30,617 nt of DNA from Pseudomonadota bacterium. Its GTDB lineage: Bacteria > Pseudomonadota > Gammaproteobacteria > Steroidobacterales > Steroidobacteraceae. Position numbers and translations under genes: made by a program. Under the pieces are notes generated by a model. The model saw only the letters and a program-made list of their open reading frames with translations, ran no database searches and had not been told where the DNA came from. The stretch lies in NCBI GenBank assembly GCA_023417315.1, contig JAEZFW010000015.1, positions 1-30,617 on the forward strand, in the 5' to 3' direction. Shown here in pieces: positions 14,407-23,338 of the stretch. The first letter of the stretch is position 1. The number at the start of each line of letters is the position of its first letter.

Positions 14407-15591
14407 ATGCGTTGGTCATCTGCCGTCGATACTGATCGCTCGTTGGACGCCGCTGTCGAGCGAGCCGCGGAAAGCGTATTCCTAGGGTTAGGCCGTAAAG
14501 AGCCGGACCTGCTCATCGCATTCCTAAGCGCGCATCACGCGGCCCGTTTCGAAGCCCTCCCCGAGCTCGTGCGTCGTGAATTCGACGGCACGATGCTGTT
14601 CGGTTGTTGCGCCCACGGCGTGATCGGCGGCGGACGAGAGATCGAAGATCAACCCAGCGTATCGCTCACCGGTGCATCGCTGCCGGGCGTGAAGCTCAAA
14701 GTTGCGCACTTCGATGCCGCACAGATCCCGCCGGTCTACGCCGAACCGCGCGTGTGGGAAGACACACTGCGCCTTACCCCAAATCAACAGCCTTCCTTCT
14801 TGGTATTGGCAGATCCGTTCAGCTTCGAGACAGAAACGTTTCTCAAAGGCCTCGATCGCGTGTTTCCACTTGCACCGAAGATCGGTGGGCTGGCAAGCGG
14901 TGCGCGACAACCCGGCGGTGCGGCACTCTTCGTCGGCAATCAAGTGCACCGTTCCGGCTGCGCCCTCCTCGCCCTCACGGGCAACATCGAGGTCGATACG
15001 ATCGTCGCGCAAGGATGTCGCCCGATCGGAGATCCCATGTTCGTGACCGCCGCACACGAGAACCTCATTCGCGAATTGGACGGTCACTCACCGCGCGATG
15101 TGCTTGCGGATTTGTTCGAGCGGCTACCGGCCTCCGATCGAGAGGCCTTTAGTCAATCGCTCTTCCTGGGCCTGGCGATGCGCAGCGATGCCAGCCAATA
15201 CGTGCCCGGCGATTTTCTGATTCGCAATATCCTCGGCATGGATCCGCAAAGCGGTGCACTGTGGGTGAATGAGCACGTGCCGAGCAATAGCGTGGTGCAA
15301 TTTCATCTACGCGATGCCGCCACTTCGGCGCACGATCTGGAGCGCATGCTCACGACCTATCGCGTCTCGCACGCCGTGACGAACGACTGCGGCGCCTTAC
15401 TGTTCTCGTGCGAAGGTCGCGGCATGGGGTTGTATGGACAAGCCGATCACGACAGCAACGCGTTTCGCCGCCTCATCAGCGATATCCCCATCGGCGGATT
15501 CTTCTGCGCCGGGGAAATCGGCCCCGTGCAGAACGCAACGTACCTGCACGGGTATACAAGTGCGTTCGCGGTCTTTCGCGAACGCAAGTGA
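14407..15591 (+). CDS. FIST domain signal-transduction protein
   Basis: 394 aa from the ATG at 14407, chosen because GGAAG stands 6 nt upstream and earlier in-frame sequence looks non-coding. FIST_N spans roughly 30-230 (LLIAFLSAHH, LFGCCAHGVIGGGREIEDQPSV, KIGGLASGAR) and FIST_C about 240-380 (DVLADLFERLP, IGGFFCAGEIGPV). FIST domains are sensory modules thought to bind small ligands such as amino acids and usually sit beside or in kinases and chemoreceptors. Here the protein stands alone, with no kinase next to it. The stop codon (AAG-TGA) is part of the following repeat array. Confidence 0.88.
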   Translation: MRWSSAVDTDRSLDAAVERAAESVFLGLGRKEPDLLIAFLSAHHAARFEALPELVRREFDGTMLFGCCAHGVIGGGREIEDQPSVSLTGASLPGVKLKVAHFDAAQIPPVYAEPRVWEDTLRLTPNQQPSFLVLADPFSFETETFLKGLDRVFPLAPKIGGLASGARQPGGAALFVGNQVHRSGCALLALTGNIEVDTIVAQGCRPIGDPMFVTAAHENLIRELDGHSPRDVLADLFERLPASDREAFSQSLFLGLAMRSDASQYVPGDFLIRNILGMDPQSGALWVNEHVPSNSVVQFHLRDAATSAHDLERMLTTYRVSHAVTNDCGALLFSCEGRGMGLYGQADHDSNAFRRLISDIPIGGFFCAGEIGPVQNATYLHGYTSAFAVFRERK

Positions 15592-15675
15592 CGAGGTGAC
15601 GAAGTGACGGAGTGACGAGGTCGAATGTACAGCTGGAGTTCTCTCTGACTCCGTCACTTCGTCGCTCCGTCACTT
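15588..15675. repeat. Intergenic inverted array between FIST and S9 peptidase genes (8-nt units)
   Basis: 5' arm 15588-15622 with GTGACGAG, GTGACGAA and GTGACGGA units; 3' arm 15644-15675 starting TCTGAC with TCCGTCAC and TTCGTCGC units. The loop is about 21 nt. The arm contains the FIST stop codon. Confidence 0.85.
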
Positions 15676-15714
15676 CACCGTATACTCCGGCGCTTCGCGT
15701 CCTGGAGTTCGTTC

Positions 15715-17775
15715 ATGCAGCTTCTCTCGTCTCGCTTGGCGCTGTGTCTACTCGCCTTCGGTTCCGTGCACGCGCAAGAGCGCGAGCCCTTCTCCGTCGA
15801 GCACCTCGTGCGCCTGCAGCGCGTGTCCGAGCCTGCGCTATCGCCCGATGGGGGCGCGGTGGTGTTCACCGTGCGCGATACCGACATGGAAGCGAATCGG
15901 GGTCGACAGGACTTGTGGATTCTCGATCTCGAGATCAAAGGCAGCCAACCGCGTCGTCTCACGTCGCATCCTGAGGCCGATCACTCGGCGCAATGGTCGC
16001 CGGATGGTCAGTACATCTATTTCTTGTCCACGCGAACGGGTTCATCGCAAGTCTGGCGCGTGCCGAATCGGCGCGGCGAAGCCGAACAAGTCACGCGCTT
16101 ACCGCTCGATGTGGGCTCATATCGAATCGCTCCGAACGGTTCTCGGCTCGCGCTCACGTTGGAGGTCCACCCGGATTGCGAAAGCCTCGAGTGCTCGAGC
16201 GAGCGAGTGAAGAAGGCCGGAGACTCTCGCGAAAGCGGCATGGGCTTCGATCGCATTTTCGTGCGCCACTGGGACACGTGGAGCGATGGCCGGATTTCCC
16301 AGCTCTTTGTCGCCGAGATCGAGAATGGACGCGCGGTCGATCCGGTCTCCGTCAGCGCCGAGCTCGATGCTGACATCCCGTCCAAGCCGTTCGGCGATGC
16401 GAGCGAGTACGTCTTCTCGCCGGACAGTACGAAGCTTGCGTTCAATGCGCGCATGAAAGGCAACTCAGAACCTTGGTCGACGAACTTCGACATTTATCAA
16501 GTGAACGTCGATGGCAGTGGTCTTACGAATCTGACCGGTAACAATCCCGCGTGGGATACGCAACCTGTCTACTCACCCGATGGCGGCCATCTCGCCTGGC
16601 GTGCCATGAAGCGCCCTGGATTCGAAGCCGACCGCTTCCATATCGTGATCGCAGACCTGAGTACCGGAGAGCGCCGCGCGCTCACCGACGGGTGGGATCG
16701 CTCGGTCGATACGATGCAGTTCTCGAAGGACGGTCGCACGCTGTTCGCCGCGGCAGATCACTTCGGGCAGCACCCGCTCTGGTCCATCGACGTGAAGACA
16801 GGCAAGGCGACGATGCTCACAGGCCCGGGACGCGTGGAATCCTTCAGCGTCGGCGAGAAGGAAATCGTGTATTCGCTCGCCTCTTTGAAATCCCCCGCCG
16901 AGCTATATGCAGTGACGTTGCGCAACGGCGATCTGCGCGAGCTGCCGAAGCTCAATGCCGAGCGGCTCGCGAACGTCGCGCTCGGCGAGCCCGAGCAGTT
17001 CACGTTCGTCGGAGCCAACGACGAAACGGTGTATGGCTACGTCATGCGCCCCGCGAACTTCGATGCCAAACGCAGCTATCCAGTGGCGTTCATCGTGCAT
17101 GGCGGACCGCAAGTCTCGTTCGGCAATGCTTGGAGCTATCGCTGGAATCCGCAAACCTACGCGGGTGCGGGATACGCATCGATCTTCATCGACTTTCATG
17201 GCTCACCCGGCTACGGCCAAGCTTTCACGGATTCGATCAGCGGCGATTGGGGCGGCAAGCCACTCGAAGACCTTCAGAAGGGGCTCGATGCAGCGCTCGC
17301 CAAGTTTCCGTGGCTCGATGGAAAGCGCATGTGCGCGCTCGGCGCCTCGTATGGCGGCTACATGATCAATTGGATCGCAGGCAATTGGTCCGAGCCCTTC
17401 AAGTGCCTGGTGAATCATGCGGGCATCTTCGACAGCCGCGCGATGGGCTACACGACCGAGGAGCTGTGGTTCGACGAATGGGAGCACGGCGGGACACCGT
17501 TCGAGGTGCCGGAGAATTACGAGAAGCACAACCCAGTGAGCCGCGTCACCGAGTGGCGCACGCCGATGCTCGTCATCCACGGACAACGCGACTATCGCGT
17601 CCCCTACTCGCAAGGCATCGCGACATTCACCGCGCTCCAACGTCGCGGAATTCCCAGCCGCCTACTGATCTTCCCGGACGAGAATCATTGGGTGCTCAAA
17701 CCCTCGAACAGCATTCAGTGGCATCGGGAAGTGAAGGAATGGCTGAATCGCTGGACCAGGCGCGAAGCCGAATGA
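15715..17775 (+). CDS. Secreted S9-family serine peptidase (acylaminoacyl/dipeptidyl peptidase type)
   Basis: 686 aa. Signal peptide about 1-20 (LALCLLAFGSVHA then QERE). An N-terminal beta-propeller (about 25-410) carries repeated WSPDGQ/FSPDST-like blades; a C-terminal alpha/beta-hydrolase domain has the catalytic triad Ser545 (GASYGGYM), Asp626 (GQRDYRVP) and His658 (PDENHWVL). TGGAG lies 8 nt upstream of the ATG. Prolyl-oligopeptidase relatives of this layout remove N-terminal acyl-amino acids or dipeptides from short peptides, here presumably in the periplasm. The gene is monocistronic between two repeat arrays and convergent with the ATP-grasp operon. Confidence 0.94.
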   Translation: MQLLSSRLALCLLAFGSVHAQEREPFSVEHLVRLQRVSEPALSPDGGAVVFTVRDTDMEANRGRQDLWILDLEIKGSQPRRLTSHPEADHSAQWSPDGQYIYFLSTRTGSSQVWRVPNRRGEAEQVTRLPLDVGSYRIAPNGSRLALTLEVHPDCESLECSSERVKKAGDSRESGMGFDRIFVRHWDTWSDGRISQLFVAEIENGRAVDPVSVSAELDADIPSKPFGDASEYVFSPDSTKLAFNARMKGNSEPWSTNFDIYQVNVDGSGLTNLTGNNPAWDTQPVYSPDGGHLAWRAMKRPGFEADRFHIVIADLSTGERRALTDGWDRSVDTMQFSKDGRTLFAAADHFGQHPLWSIDVKTGKATMLTGPGRVESFSVGEKEIVYSLASLKSPAELYAVTLRNGDLRELPKLNAERLANVALGEPEQFTFVGANDETVYGYVMRPANFDAKRSYPVAFIVHGGPQVSFGNAWSYRWNPQTYAGAGYASIFIDFHGSPGYGQAFTDSISGDWGGKPLEDLQKGLDAALAKFPWLDGKRMCALGASYGGYMINWIAGNWSEPFKCLVNHAGIFDSRAMGYTTEELWFDEWEHGGTPFEVPENYEKHNPVSRVTEWRTPMLVIHGQRDYRVPYSQGIATFTALQRRGIPSRLLIFPDENHWVLKPSNSIQWHREVKEWLNRWTRREAE

Positions 17776-17782
17776 GTTGTCG

Positions 17783-17890
17783 CTGTGACGGGTGACGTGT
17801 GACGGGCAAGAGCCCCACTCTGCCCCTTCACCGCGGGCGCGAGGAAAGGGTTTATTCTTGCTCGTCACACGTCACACGTCACGCGTCACG
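17783..17890. repeat. Intergenic inverted array between convergent S9 and ATP-grasp genes (7-nt units)
   Basis: 5' arm 17783-17812 (GTGACGG, GTGACGT, GGGCAAGAG); 3' arm 17856-17890 (TCTTGCTC then CGTCACA and CGTCACG units). The loop is about 43 nt. Its position between convergent genes fits a bidirectional terminator. Confidence 0.8.
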
Positions 17891-17899
17891 TAGCGCGAG

Positions 17900-18940
17900 C
17901 TACTCATCGCTCGTCACCCACGCCGCCTGATAGTTGCACCCGAGCCGAATGATCTGCTCGAGCAGTGCAGGGTACTCGACGCCTGCTGCTTTCGCCGAAT
18001 CTGCGAAATCCTCTTGATAGCTGATGTTGGGGTTTGCGTTCGCCTCGAGCACGAACACGCTACCGTCGGGGCGCATGCGAAAATCCATGCGCGCATAGCC
18101 GCTCAAGTACAGCGCGCGAAAGATGCGCTTCGAAAGCTTGTCTAGATAGGCAGCCAACCCTTCCGGCAAGTTCTCCGCCGCCCCGGTGCGGATGCCGTGC
18201 TTCTTCTGATACCGCCGATCCCACTTCACCTTGCGTGTAGCGATGCCTGCCATCACATCGGGCAGCGTTCCGAAATCCATCTCCCATACCGGAAATGTGC
18301 GCAGGCGCTCGTTGCCCAGCACTCCCACGTACAGCTCGCGGCCTTCGATGTACTCCTCGACGAGCGCATCCGAGTTGGTCTGTTCGTGAATGAACTCGAT
18401 CCGCTCCTTCAGCCGTTCCGCATCCGCAACGATCGAAGCTTGCGAGATGCCGACCGATGCATCCTCCGTTGCCGACTTCACGAACAGCGGGAACTTCAGC
18501 TTACGAGGTAGATTGTAGCGACGCCCGCGGCGGAACACGGCGAAGCCCGGCGTCGGAATTCGGTGATAAGACAAGATCTGCTTCGATAGCGCCTTGTCGC
18601 GAGAAATCATCATGCCGCGCGGATTACAGCCGGTGTACGGCTGACGCATGAGCTCGAGGAACGCGACGACGTACTGATCGTACGTCACGATGCTCTGGAA
18701 CTCCTCGAGCAAGTTGAATGCGATGTCCGGCTTCCAGTCCGTGATGGCAGCACGAAGGTCGGACAGATTGTCCTGTAAACCCAATGCGCGCACCGTGTGG
18801 CCCGCCTTCTCGAGTGCAGCCATCACGTCGTATTCAGTCCTGAACTCGTCGATTTCCTTATCGGAGTAACCCTTCAGGCTCGGTGGCGGCACGAGACTTT
18901 CGTGCATCAACATCAACACGCGCAGCGGCTTCATACGCAT
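17900..18940 (-). CDS. ATP-grasp ligase related to D-alanine-D-alanine ligase
   Basis: 346 aa. N-terminal preATP-grasp domain (about 5-100) with MHESLVPP and ending PDIAFNLLEEF; central ATP-binding part with DKALSKQILSYHRIPTPGF, FPLFVKSATEDASVGIS and LVEEYIEGRELYVGVLG; C-terminal metal-binding segment RMDFRMRPDG followed by VLEANANPNIS, where the E and N residues bind Mg2+. ATP-grasp enzymes join a carboxylate to an amine through an acyl phosphate. It is the last gene of a tight operon (7 nt after the peptidase stop). It is unlikely to be the housekeeping Ddl, since the genes are unrelated to cell-wall loci. The acceptor is unknown. Confidence 0.9.
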   Translation of the reverse strand: MRMKPLRVLMLMHESLVPPPSLKGYSDKEIDEFRTEYDVMAALEKAGHTVRALGLQDNLSDLRAAITDWKPDIAFNLLEEFQSIVTYDQYVVAFLELMRQPYTGCNPRGMMISRDKALSKQILSYHRIPTPGFAVFRRGRRYNLPRKLKFPLFVKSATEDASVGISQASIVADAERLKERIEFIHEQTNSDALVEEYIEGRELYVGVLGNERLRTFPVWEMDFGTLPDVMAGIATRKVKWDRRYQKKHGIRTGAAENLPEGLAAYLDKLSKRIFRALYLSGYARMDFRMRPDGSVFVLEANANPNISYQEDFADSAKAAGVEYPALLEQIIRLGCNYQAAWVTSDE

Positions 18941-18947
18941 TTATTCT

Positions 18948-20009
18948 TCATAGCGTGTATCGCTCTTGGTCGCGTCGCAGAATATCTATCATGATGCGCT
19001 CCAGGACGCCGAGCACCGCACGTTTCGCCTCGCGCTTGCCCGTATCGACGACCAAGTCCAGCTCGCGGCAACGCTGTATTACCGTGCGCAGCACATGGTG
19101 CACGAGATAGGGATGCAAACGCGAGCGGCGCATCAGCATACGCTCGAGTTGCGGCCGGCATTCGCGTACGAATGTGCTCGCTCGCAGCTGCCGCTTGCGC
19201 TCCTGACGCTTGCCGAACACCCGCTTTAGACGCAGATCATAGGCATCGGGCGTATCGAGGCCGTAGCGCGCGCGCTTGCGACGATAGTGTTCGGCCAACG
19301 TGCGCGTATTATCTGCGATCGGCTCCACATAATCGCGATTGTCTACGAGGGGCCGCTCGCCGCGGATCTCGTTCATCAACCAATCGACGTACTCGAGCTT
19401 TTCAAGCGCCGGCCAGCCGTGATACTCGCGCCGCCAACGCGCCTTCGGCTGCATCCAGACCGCGAACGTTTCTGCGAAATCCTCGGTCGGATGGCTTTGC
19501 GCGTACCAATGTCCGAGATGGAGCACATAGTTGCGGCTGGCAGGCCGCACGCGATAGATGTTCGGATACGGCTTCGAGGCCTTACCGAACGTCTTGCGCC
19601 ATCCTTTTCGCCGCCGCAACCGGAAGGCGTTATCGAGGGCGTGACCGACCTCGTGGCGCATGATGCGCATCATCCAATTCGCGTTGCCACCTTCCACCTC
19701 ACCCATCATCTGTCGCTCCAAGCGCATGAGCCGCGGATGGGCTAGGTAGAAAGGGATCGCGATGCCGGGAATGCCGTCCGGCGAGAACCATTCTACGGAC
19801 AGCCACACGTGCGGGCGCACGCGAATGCCGCGACGACGCAACTCACGATGAATATCACGGACGGCGCGTTGAATCGCCTCGTTACGTAACGACAGCTTGA
19901 GATCGCAAAAGCGCAGCTTGAGCAGTGCGTCGTCCGAAAGGCGCGTCCACGCTGGCTCGCGCCTTAGACGAGGGCGAGAGCGGCTGCGACTGCGTTTACG
20001 CGTTGCCAT
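18948..20009 (-). CDS. Putative zinc-binding metallopeptidase
   Basis: 353 aa, very basic, with an Arg/Lys/Ser-rich first 18 residues. The zinc-binding motif is RHEVGHALD (H119, E120, H123) and the downstream HPTEDFAETFAVW (H173, E176, D177, E180) supplies the likely third ligand; together these recall the Peptidase_Mx-type gluzincins. No signal peptide is seen, so it is probably cytoplasmic and could bind nucleic acid through its basic ends. It lies 3 nt after the phosphatase-ARH gene and 7 nt before the ATP-grasp gene, so all three are co-translated. A peptidase paired with a ligase suggests that one trims what the other builds, but this is inference. Confidence 0.85.
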   Translation of the reverse strand: MATRKRSRSRSRPRLRREPAWTRLSDDALLKLRFCDLKLSLRNEAIQRAVRDIHRELRRRGIRVRPHVWLSVEWFSPDGIPGIAIPFYLAHPRLMRLERQMMGEVEGGNANWMMRIMRHEVGHALDNAFRLRRRKGWRKTFGKASKPYPNIYRVRPASRNYVLHLGHWYAQSHPTEDFAETFAVWMQPKARWRREYHGWPALEKLEYVDWLMNEIRGERPLVDNRDYVEPIADNTRTLAEHYRRKRARYGLDTPDAYDLRLKRVFGKRQERKRQLRASTFVRECRPQLERMLMRRSRLHPYLVHHVLRTVIQRCRELDLVVDTGKREAKRAVLGVLERIMIDILRRDQERYTL

Positions 20010-20012
20010 CGC

Positions 20013-21425
20013 TCACATCTGGAAATGGCGCGCCAGCGAACGCAACGCCGGCTCTTCGGCCAACTTCGCCCGCCACTCGCTCGGAATCGTTTCGATTCCG
20101 TAGTGCGCTCCCGCCAGCGCGCCGCATAGCGCTGCGGCTGATGCGCTTGCCCGTCCCTGCGCGACACATCGAAGAAGCGCATCCCGAAACGTAGCAGTAC
20201 GAGTGAAGCAATCGAACGCGTGATTCGACACTTCGAGTGCGTCGGCTGCCTGCTCGATGACTGCGTTCTGACGTTCGATGAAGGCCTTCACCTGCGGCTT
20301 GAGAGAGCGCTGCTTGAGGTGCTGAGCAGCGGATCCTGCAAAGCTCGTGAGCGTCATCTTCGCAGCTCCGTTCAATGCATCGACCCACAACGCAGCCCAG
20401 ACTCGACACAAGTCTAGAACGATAGGCGACTGCTGGGTCGTGCGAGAAACCTCGACGGCGAGATCGATGGCCGCTGATGGATTGCCGGCGTAGTAAACAG
20501 ACACGGCCAACGTGCGAGCGAGCGTATGCGAATCGAGATTTCTCGGATCGTGAGATCCCGCGAAGGGTTTCTTCGACCATTGCCAAACGGCCAAGGCGCG
20601 CTTCAAATCCGGCGGTACCCAGGCGGAAGTCGATCGGGTCCAGGCGAGATATCGTTCAAGCTGGTCTCTCGGCTCGTGTCGATGATGGGTGAGCAAGCTC
20701 TCCCCGACCGCTCGCGTCATCGCCGTATCCGCTCCCGGCGTGAGAACGCCTAGCTCACGCGCACGCATTACCAACGTGGAAGCATCGAACGCACTCGAGC
20801 TCACCAGCAATCCGAGCGCCTCACCGATCGCAAGACCCACGAATGCACCCTCACGTCGGGCGCGCACATCGAGCTCGCGTTGCTCGCCTTCGCCACGGTC
20901 GCGCCATGCGCGTACGTAGGCGACCTGCTCATCCGTCTCCGGCACACTCGGCCAACTTCGCGAGCGCGCACATGGACGCCAGAGCCGCTGCAGCTCCACA
21001 AGCGCCGCTTCATTCGTAAGCCCGCTGCGAATCAAGTGACATGCGATCGTCGTGCCTGTCCGCCCGATCCCGGCACGGCAGTGCACGTATACCCGTCGGC
21101 CCGTTTCGAGCTCCGCGTGCAGATGATCGAGGATGTCGGACATCCGCGCGGAGGATTCAGGAATGCTGTGATCCGAAATCGAAAAGCGGCGATAACGGAT
21201 CGGCTGCTCCGTGAGCTCCGGGAGCAGCGCGTGATACGCGGGCAGCTCATCCTGTTCCGTCAGATCCAGAAAGCTCGTGACGCCCGCGTCCAAGAACCGT
21301 TTCAAGCGCGCGATCGAGTCAGACCGAGAGGTCCCGCTCGGATGCTCCCCCGCGAGAAGCCGGTTGGGAATGACCCAGTAACTGTTCGGGATTGGGGTGG
21401 GTGCGGTTAAATCTTCATCGGCCAT
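20013..21425 (-). CDS. Tyrosine/dual-specificity phosphatase fused to a degenerate ADP-ribosylglycohydrolase
   Basis: 470 aa from the ATG at 21425; a TTG three codons earlier is also possible. The N-terminal phosphatase domain (about 15-175) has the P-loop HCRAGIGRTGT (Cys116, Arg122) and a general-acid loop SISDHSIPE (Asp85). The C-terminal ARH/DraG-like domain (about 190-470) keeps the fold signatures GAFVGLAIGEALG (193-205) and CGALAGAHYG (434-443). Its metal sites are altered: GDALG has become GEALG, the TDDT motif is GADT (231-234), and the GGDxDT motif reads GRASAS (424-429). The ARH half is therefore probably a binding rather than a hydrolysing module, while the phosphatase half looks active. 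First gene of the operon. Confidence 0.88.
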   Translation of the reverse strand: MADEDLTAPTPIPNSYWVIPNRLLAGEHPSGTSRSDSIARLKRFLDAGVTSFLDLTEQDELPAYHALLPELTEQPIRYRRFSISDHSIPESSARMSDILDHLHAELETGRRVYVHCRAGIGRTGTTIACHLIRSGLTNEAALVELQRLWRPCARSRSWPSVPETDEQVAYVRAWRDRGEGEQRELDVRARREGAFVGLAIGEALGLLVSSSAFDASTLVMRARELGVLTPGADTAMTRAVGESLLTHHRHEPRDQLERYLAWTRSTSAWVPPDLKRALAVWQWSKKPFAGSHDPRNLDSHTLARTLAVSVYYAGNPSAAIDLAVEVSRTTQQSPIVLDLCRVWAALWVDALNGAAKMTLTSFAGSAAQHLKQRSLKPQVKAFIERQNAVIEQAADALEVSNHAFDCFTRTATFRDALLRCVAQGRASASAAALCGALAGAHYGIETIPSEWRAKLAEEPALRSLARHFQM

Positions 21426-21464
21426 GTGAACCAATCATACGGCATGAGACCCCTGACCAGCGGG

Positions 21465-21545
21465 CTACTGGCCATTGGCAAACTGGCAACTGGCCGGAAT
21501 GGCAGACCAGTACGCATCTGACCAGCGGCCGGTTTGCCAGTAGGC
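21465..21545. repeat. Intergenic inverted array in the phosphatase/permease divergent spacer
   Basis: 5' side 21465-21495 has ACTGGCC, ATTGGCA and ACTGGCA units; 3' side 21521-21545 has CGGCCGG, TTTGCCAGT and AGGCC. CTGACCAGCGG occurs directly at 21453 and again at 21519. It uses different words from the GTGA arrays but has the same architecture, with ATCTGAC at the loop edge. Confidence 0.6.
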
Positions 21546-21637
21546 CGGCTTCAGCGTGCACAGTGGCCACTCGTGATTCGACACTGTACGCTGCGGCGGA
21601 TCGCCAATACGAAAATGACTCAAGCGACGAGGTCTCG

Positions 21638-23098
21638 ATGTCCCTGCTCAAACGACTCTTCGCGGTGCGCTCCGTGGATTCGATCGTGAAGGACCTCGAG
21701 GGCGCGCCGCCGCTCAAGCGCGTGTTGACGGCGCGATCGCTCACCGCAATCGGGCTCGGCGGCACGATCGGCACGGGCATTTTCATCCTGACGGGGACGG
21801 TCGCGGCGAATCACGCTGGGCCCGCGTTGACGCTCGCATTGCTCATCGCAGCGATCGGCTCGGCGTTGGCCGCGATTTGCTACGCAGAATTCGCGGCAAT
21901 GATTCCAGTTTCGGGCAGCGCCTACACCTACTCATATGCAACGCTCGGCGAAGCCATTGCCTGGATCGTAGGGTGGAATCTGTCGCTCGAGTACCTCATG
22001 TCCGCATCAGCAGTCGCAGTCGGATGGTCGGAGTACGTCGTGAACGTTCTCGGTGAGTGGGGCGTGCAGTTTCCGAGCACGCTGATCAATGCACCCTTCG
22101 GAAAGGGTGAGGACGGGTTCCTCGCGTTGACGGGCGCGATCATCAATCTGCCCGCGGTGTTCATCATCGTCGTGCTCGGCGCAATCTGTTACGTCGGTGT
22201 GCGCGAATCTGCCGGCGCGAATTCCTTGATGGTGGTGATCAAGGTGGGCGTCATCGTGCTGTTCATCGGTGCAGGCCTGGCATTCGTGGACACGTCCAAT
22301 TGGATACCGTATGTCCCGGAGAACACCGGAACGTTCGGCGAGTTCGGCTGGAGCGGCGTGCTCCAAGGCGCCGGCATCATCTTCTTCTCGTATGTGGGGT
22401 TTGACACGGCGTGTACGACCGCTCGCGAAACGCGCAATCCGCAACGCGATGTCCCGCGCGGCATTCTCGCAGCTCTCGCCATCTCCGCAGTGCTGTATAT
22501 CGGCATGGCTGCCGTAATGACTGGAATGGTTCCATTCACGCAACTCGATGTGGCTGCGCCTGTGGCGGTCGCGCTGGATGCGCACCCCGAGCTCAAGTGG
22601 CTCGGCGGGCTCGTGAAGCTCGGCGCCATCATCGGAATGACTTCGGTGGTGTTGATGTCGCTGCTTGGTCAGCCGCGCATCTTTCTCGCCATGAGCGAAG
22701 ATGGATTGCTTCCGCCCGCGATGCGCAAAGTGCACGCAACGTATCGAACCCCGCACATCGCGACGCTTTGGACCGTGATCCCTGCCGCGTTGATCGCAGG
22801 ACTGTTTCCCCTGAACGTGCTCGGTGAATTGATCTCCATCGGCATCCTGCTCGCATTCACCGCTGTGTGCATCGGCGTGCTCGTGCTGCGCTCTACCAAA
22901 CCCGATATACCCCGCCCCTTCCGAGTGCCGTTCGCACCGGTGACCTGTGTCTTAGGCGCGCTCGTCTGCGGCGGCATGACGTACTTCCTCCCCGCCGATA
23001 CGTGGTGGCGTCTCGCAATCTGGACTGCCCTCGGATTCTCGATCTATGCCGCATATGGGTATCGGCACAGCAAGCTCCGCGCGACAGAGGTGAAGTGA
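21638..23098 (+). CDS. APC-family amino acid permease
   Basis: 486 aa from the ATG at 21638, which has GAGG 5 nt upstream; earlier in-frame sequence runs through the repeat array and is non-coding. A cytoplasmic N-terminus (RSVDSIVKDLEG) precedes about 12 membrane segments. The first carries the substrate-binding GLGGTIGTGIFILTG of the cationic-amino-acid-transporter branch, and the sixth includes FFSYVGFDTACTTARE. It probably imports or exchanges amino acids with H+ across the inner membrane; the substrate is not readable. The stop codon (AAG-TGA) lies in the following repeat array. Divergent from the phosphatase-ARH operon. Confidence 0.94.
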   Translation: MSLLKRLFAVRSVDSIVKDLEGAPPLKRVLTARSLTAIGLGGTIGTGIFILTGTVAANHAGPALTLALLIAAIGSALAAICYAEFAAMIPVSGSAYTYSYATLGEAIAWIVGWNLSLEYLMSASAVAVGWSEYVVNVLGEWGVQFPSTLINAPFGKGEDGFLALTGAIINLPAVFIIVVLGAICYVGVRESAGANSLMVVIKVGVIVLFIGAGLAFVDTSNWIPYVPENTGTFGEFGWSGVLQGAGIIFFSYVGFDTACTTARETRNPQRDVPRGILAALAISAVLYIGMAAVMTGMVPFTQLDVAAPVAVALDAHPELKWLGGLVKLGAIIGMTSVVLMSLLGQPRIFLAMSEDGLLPPAMRKVHATYRTPHIATLWTVIPAALIAGLFPLNVLGELISIGILLAFTAVCIGVLVLRSTKPDIPRPFRVPFAPVTCVLGALVCGGMTYFLPADTWWRLAIWTALGFSIYAAYGYRHSKLRATEVK

Positions 23099-23282
23099 CG
23101 AGGTGACGAAGTGACAAGGTGACGAAGTCAGAACTCCAATACAGCGCTGCGCCAGGACTCTGACGTCGTCACTCTGATGCACAGGGGATGTGTCCCGCGG
23201 AATGTCGGTTGGTCACGAATAGCGGAGCGTATGGATGCGCCGCGAGCGGCCGTCACTGCGTCACTTCGTCACTTCGTCGCTC
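23087..23282. repeat. Three-armed intergenic array between permease and thioredoxin genes (8-nt units)
   Basis: One 5' arm (23087-23132, GTGACGAG, GTGACGAA, GTGACAAG, ending GTCAGA) faces two 3' arms: a short near one (23159-23172, TCTGACGTCGTCAC) and a longer far one (23250-23282, GCGTCAC, TTCGTCAC, TTCGTCGC). Either can pair with the 5' arm. The permease stop codon is inside the 5' arm. Confidence 0.75.
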
Positions 23283-23338
23283 GGCCCCAGTAGATAGGTG
23301 AATCCCATACACCACACTCTTGCTCGCTCACCAGGCGA

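Noticed and set aside
16551..17795. 414-codon plus-strand open frame inside the S9 peptidase
   Set aside because: It is an arginine-rich shadow frame of a gene with clear domains and catalytic residues.
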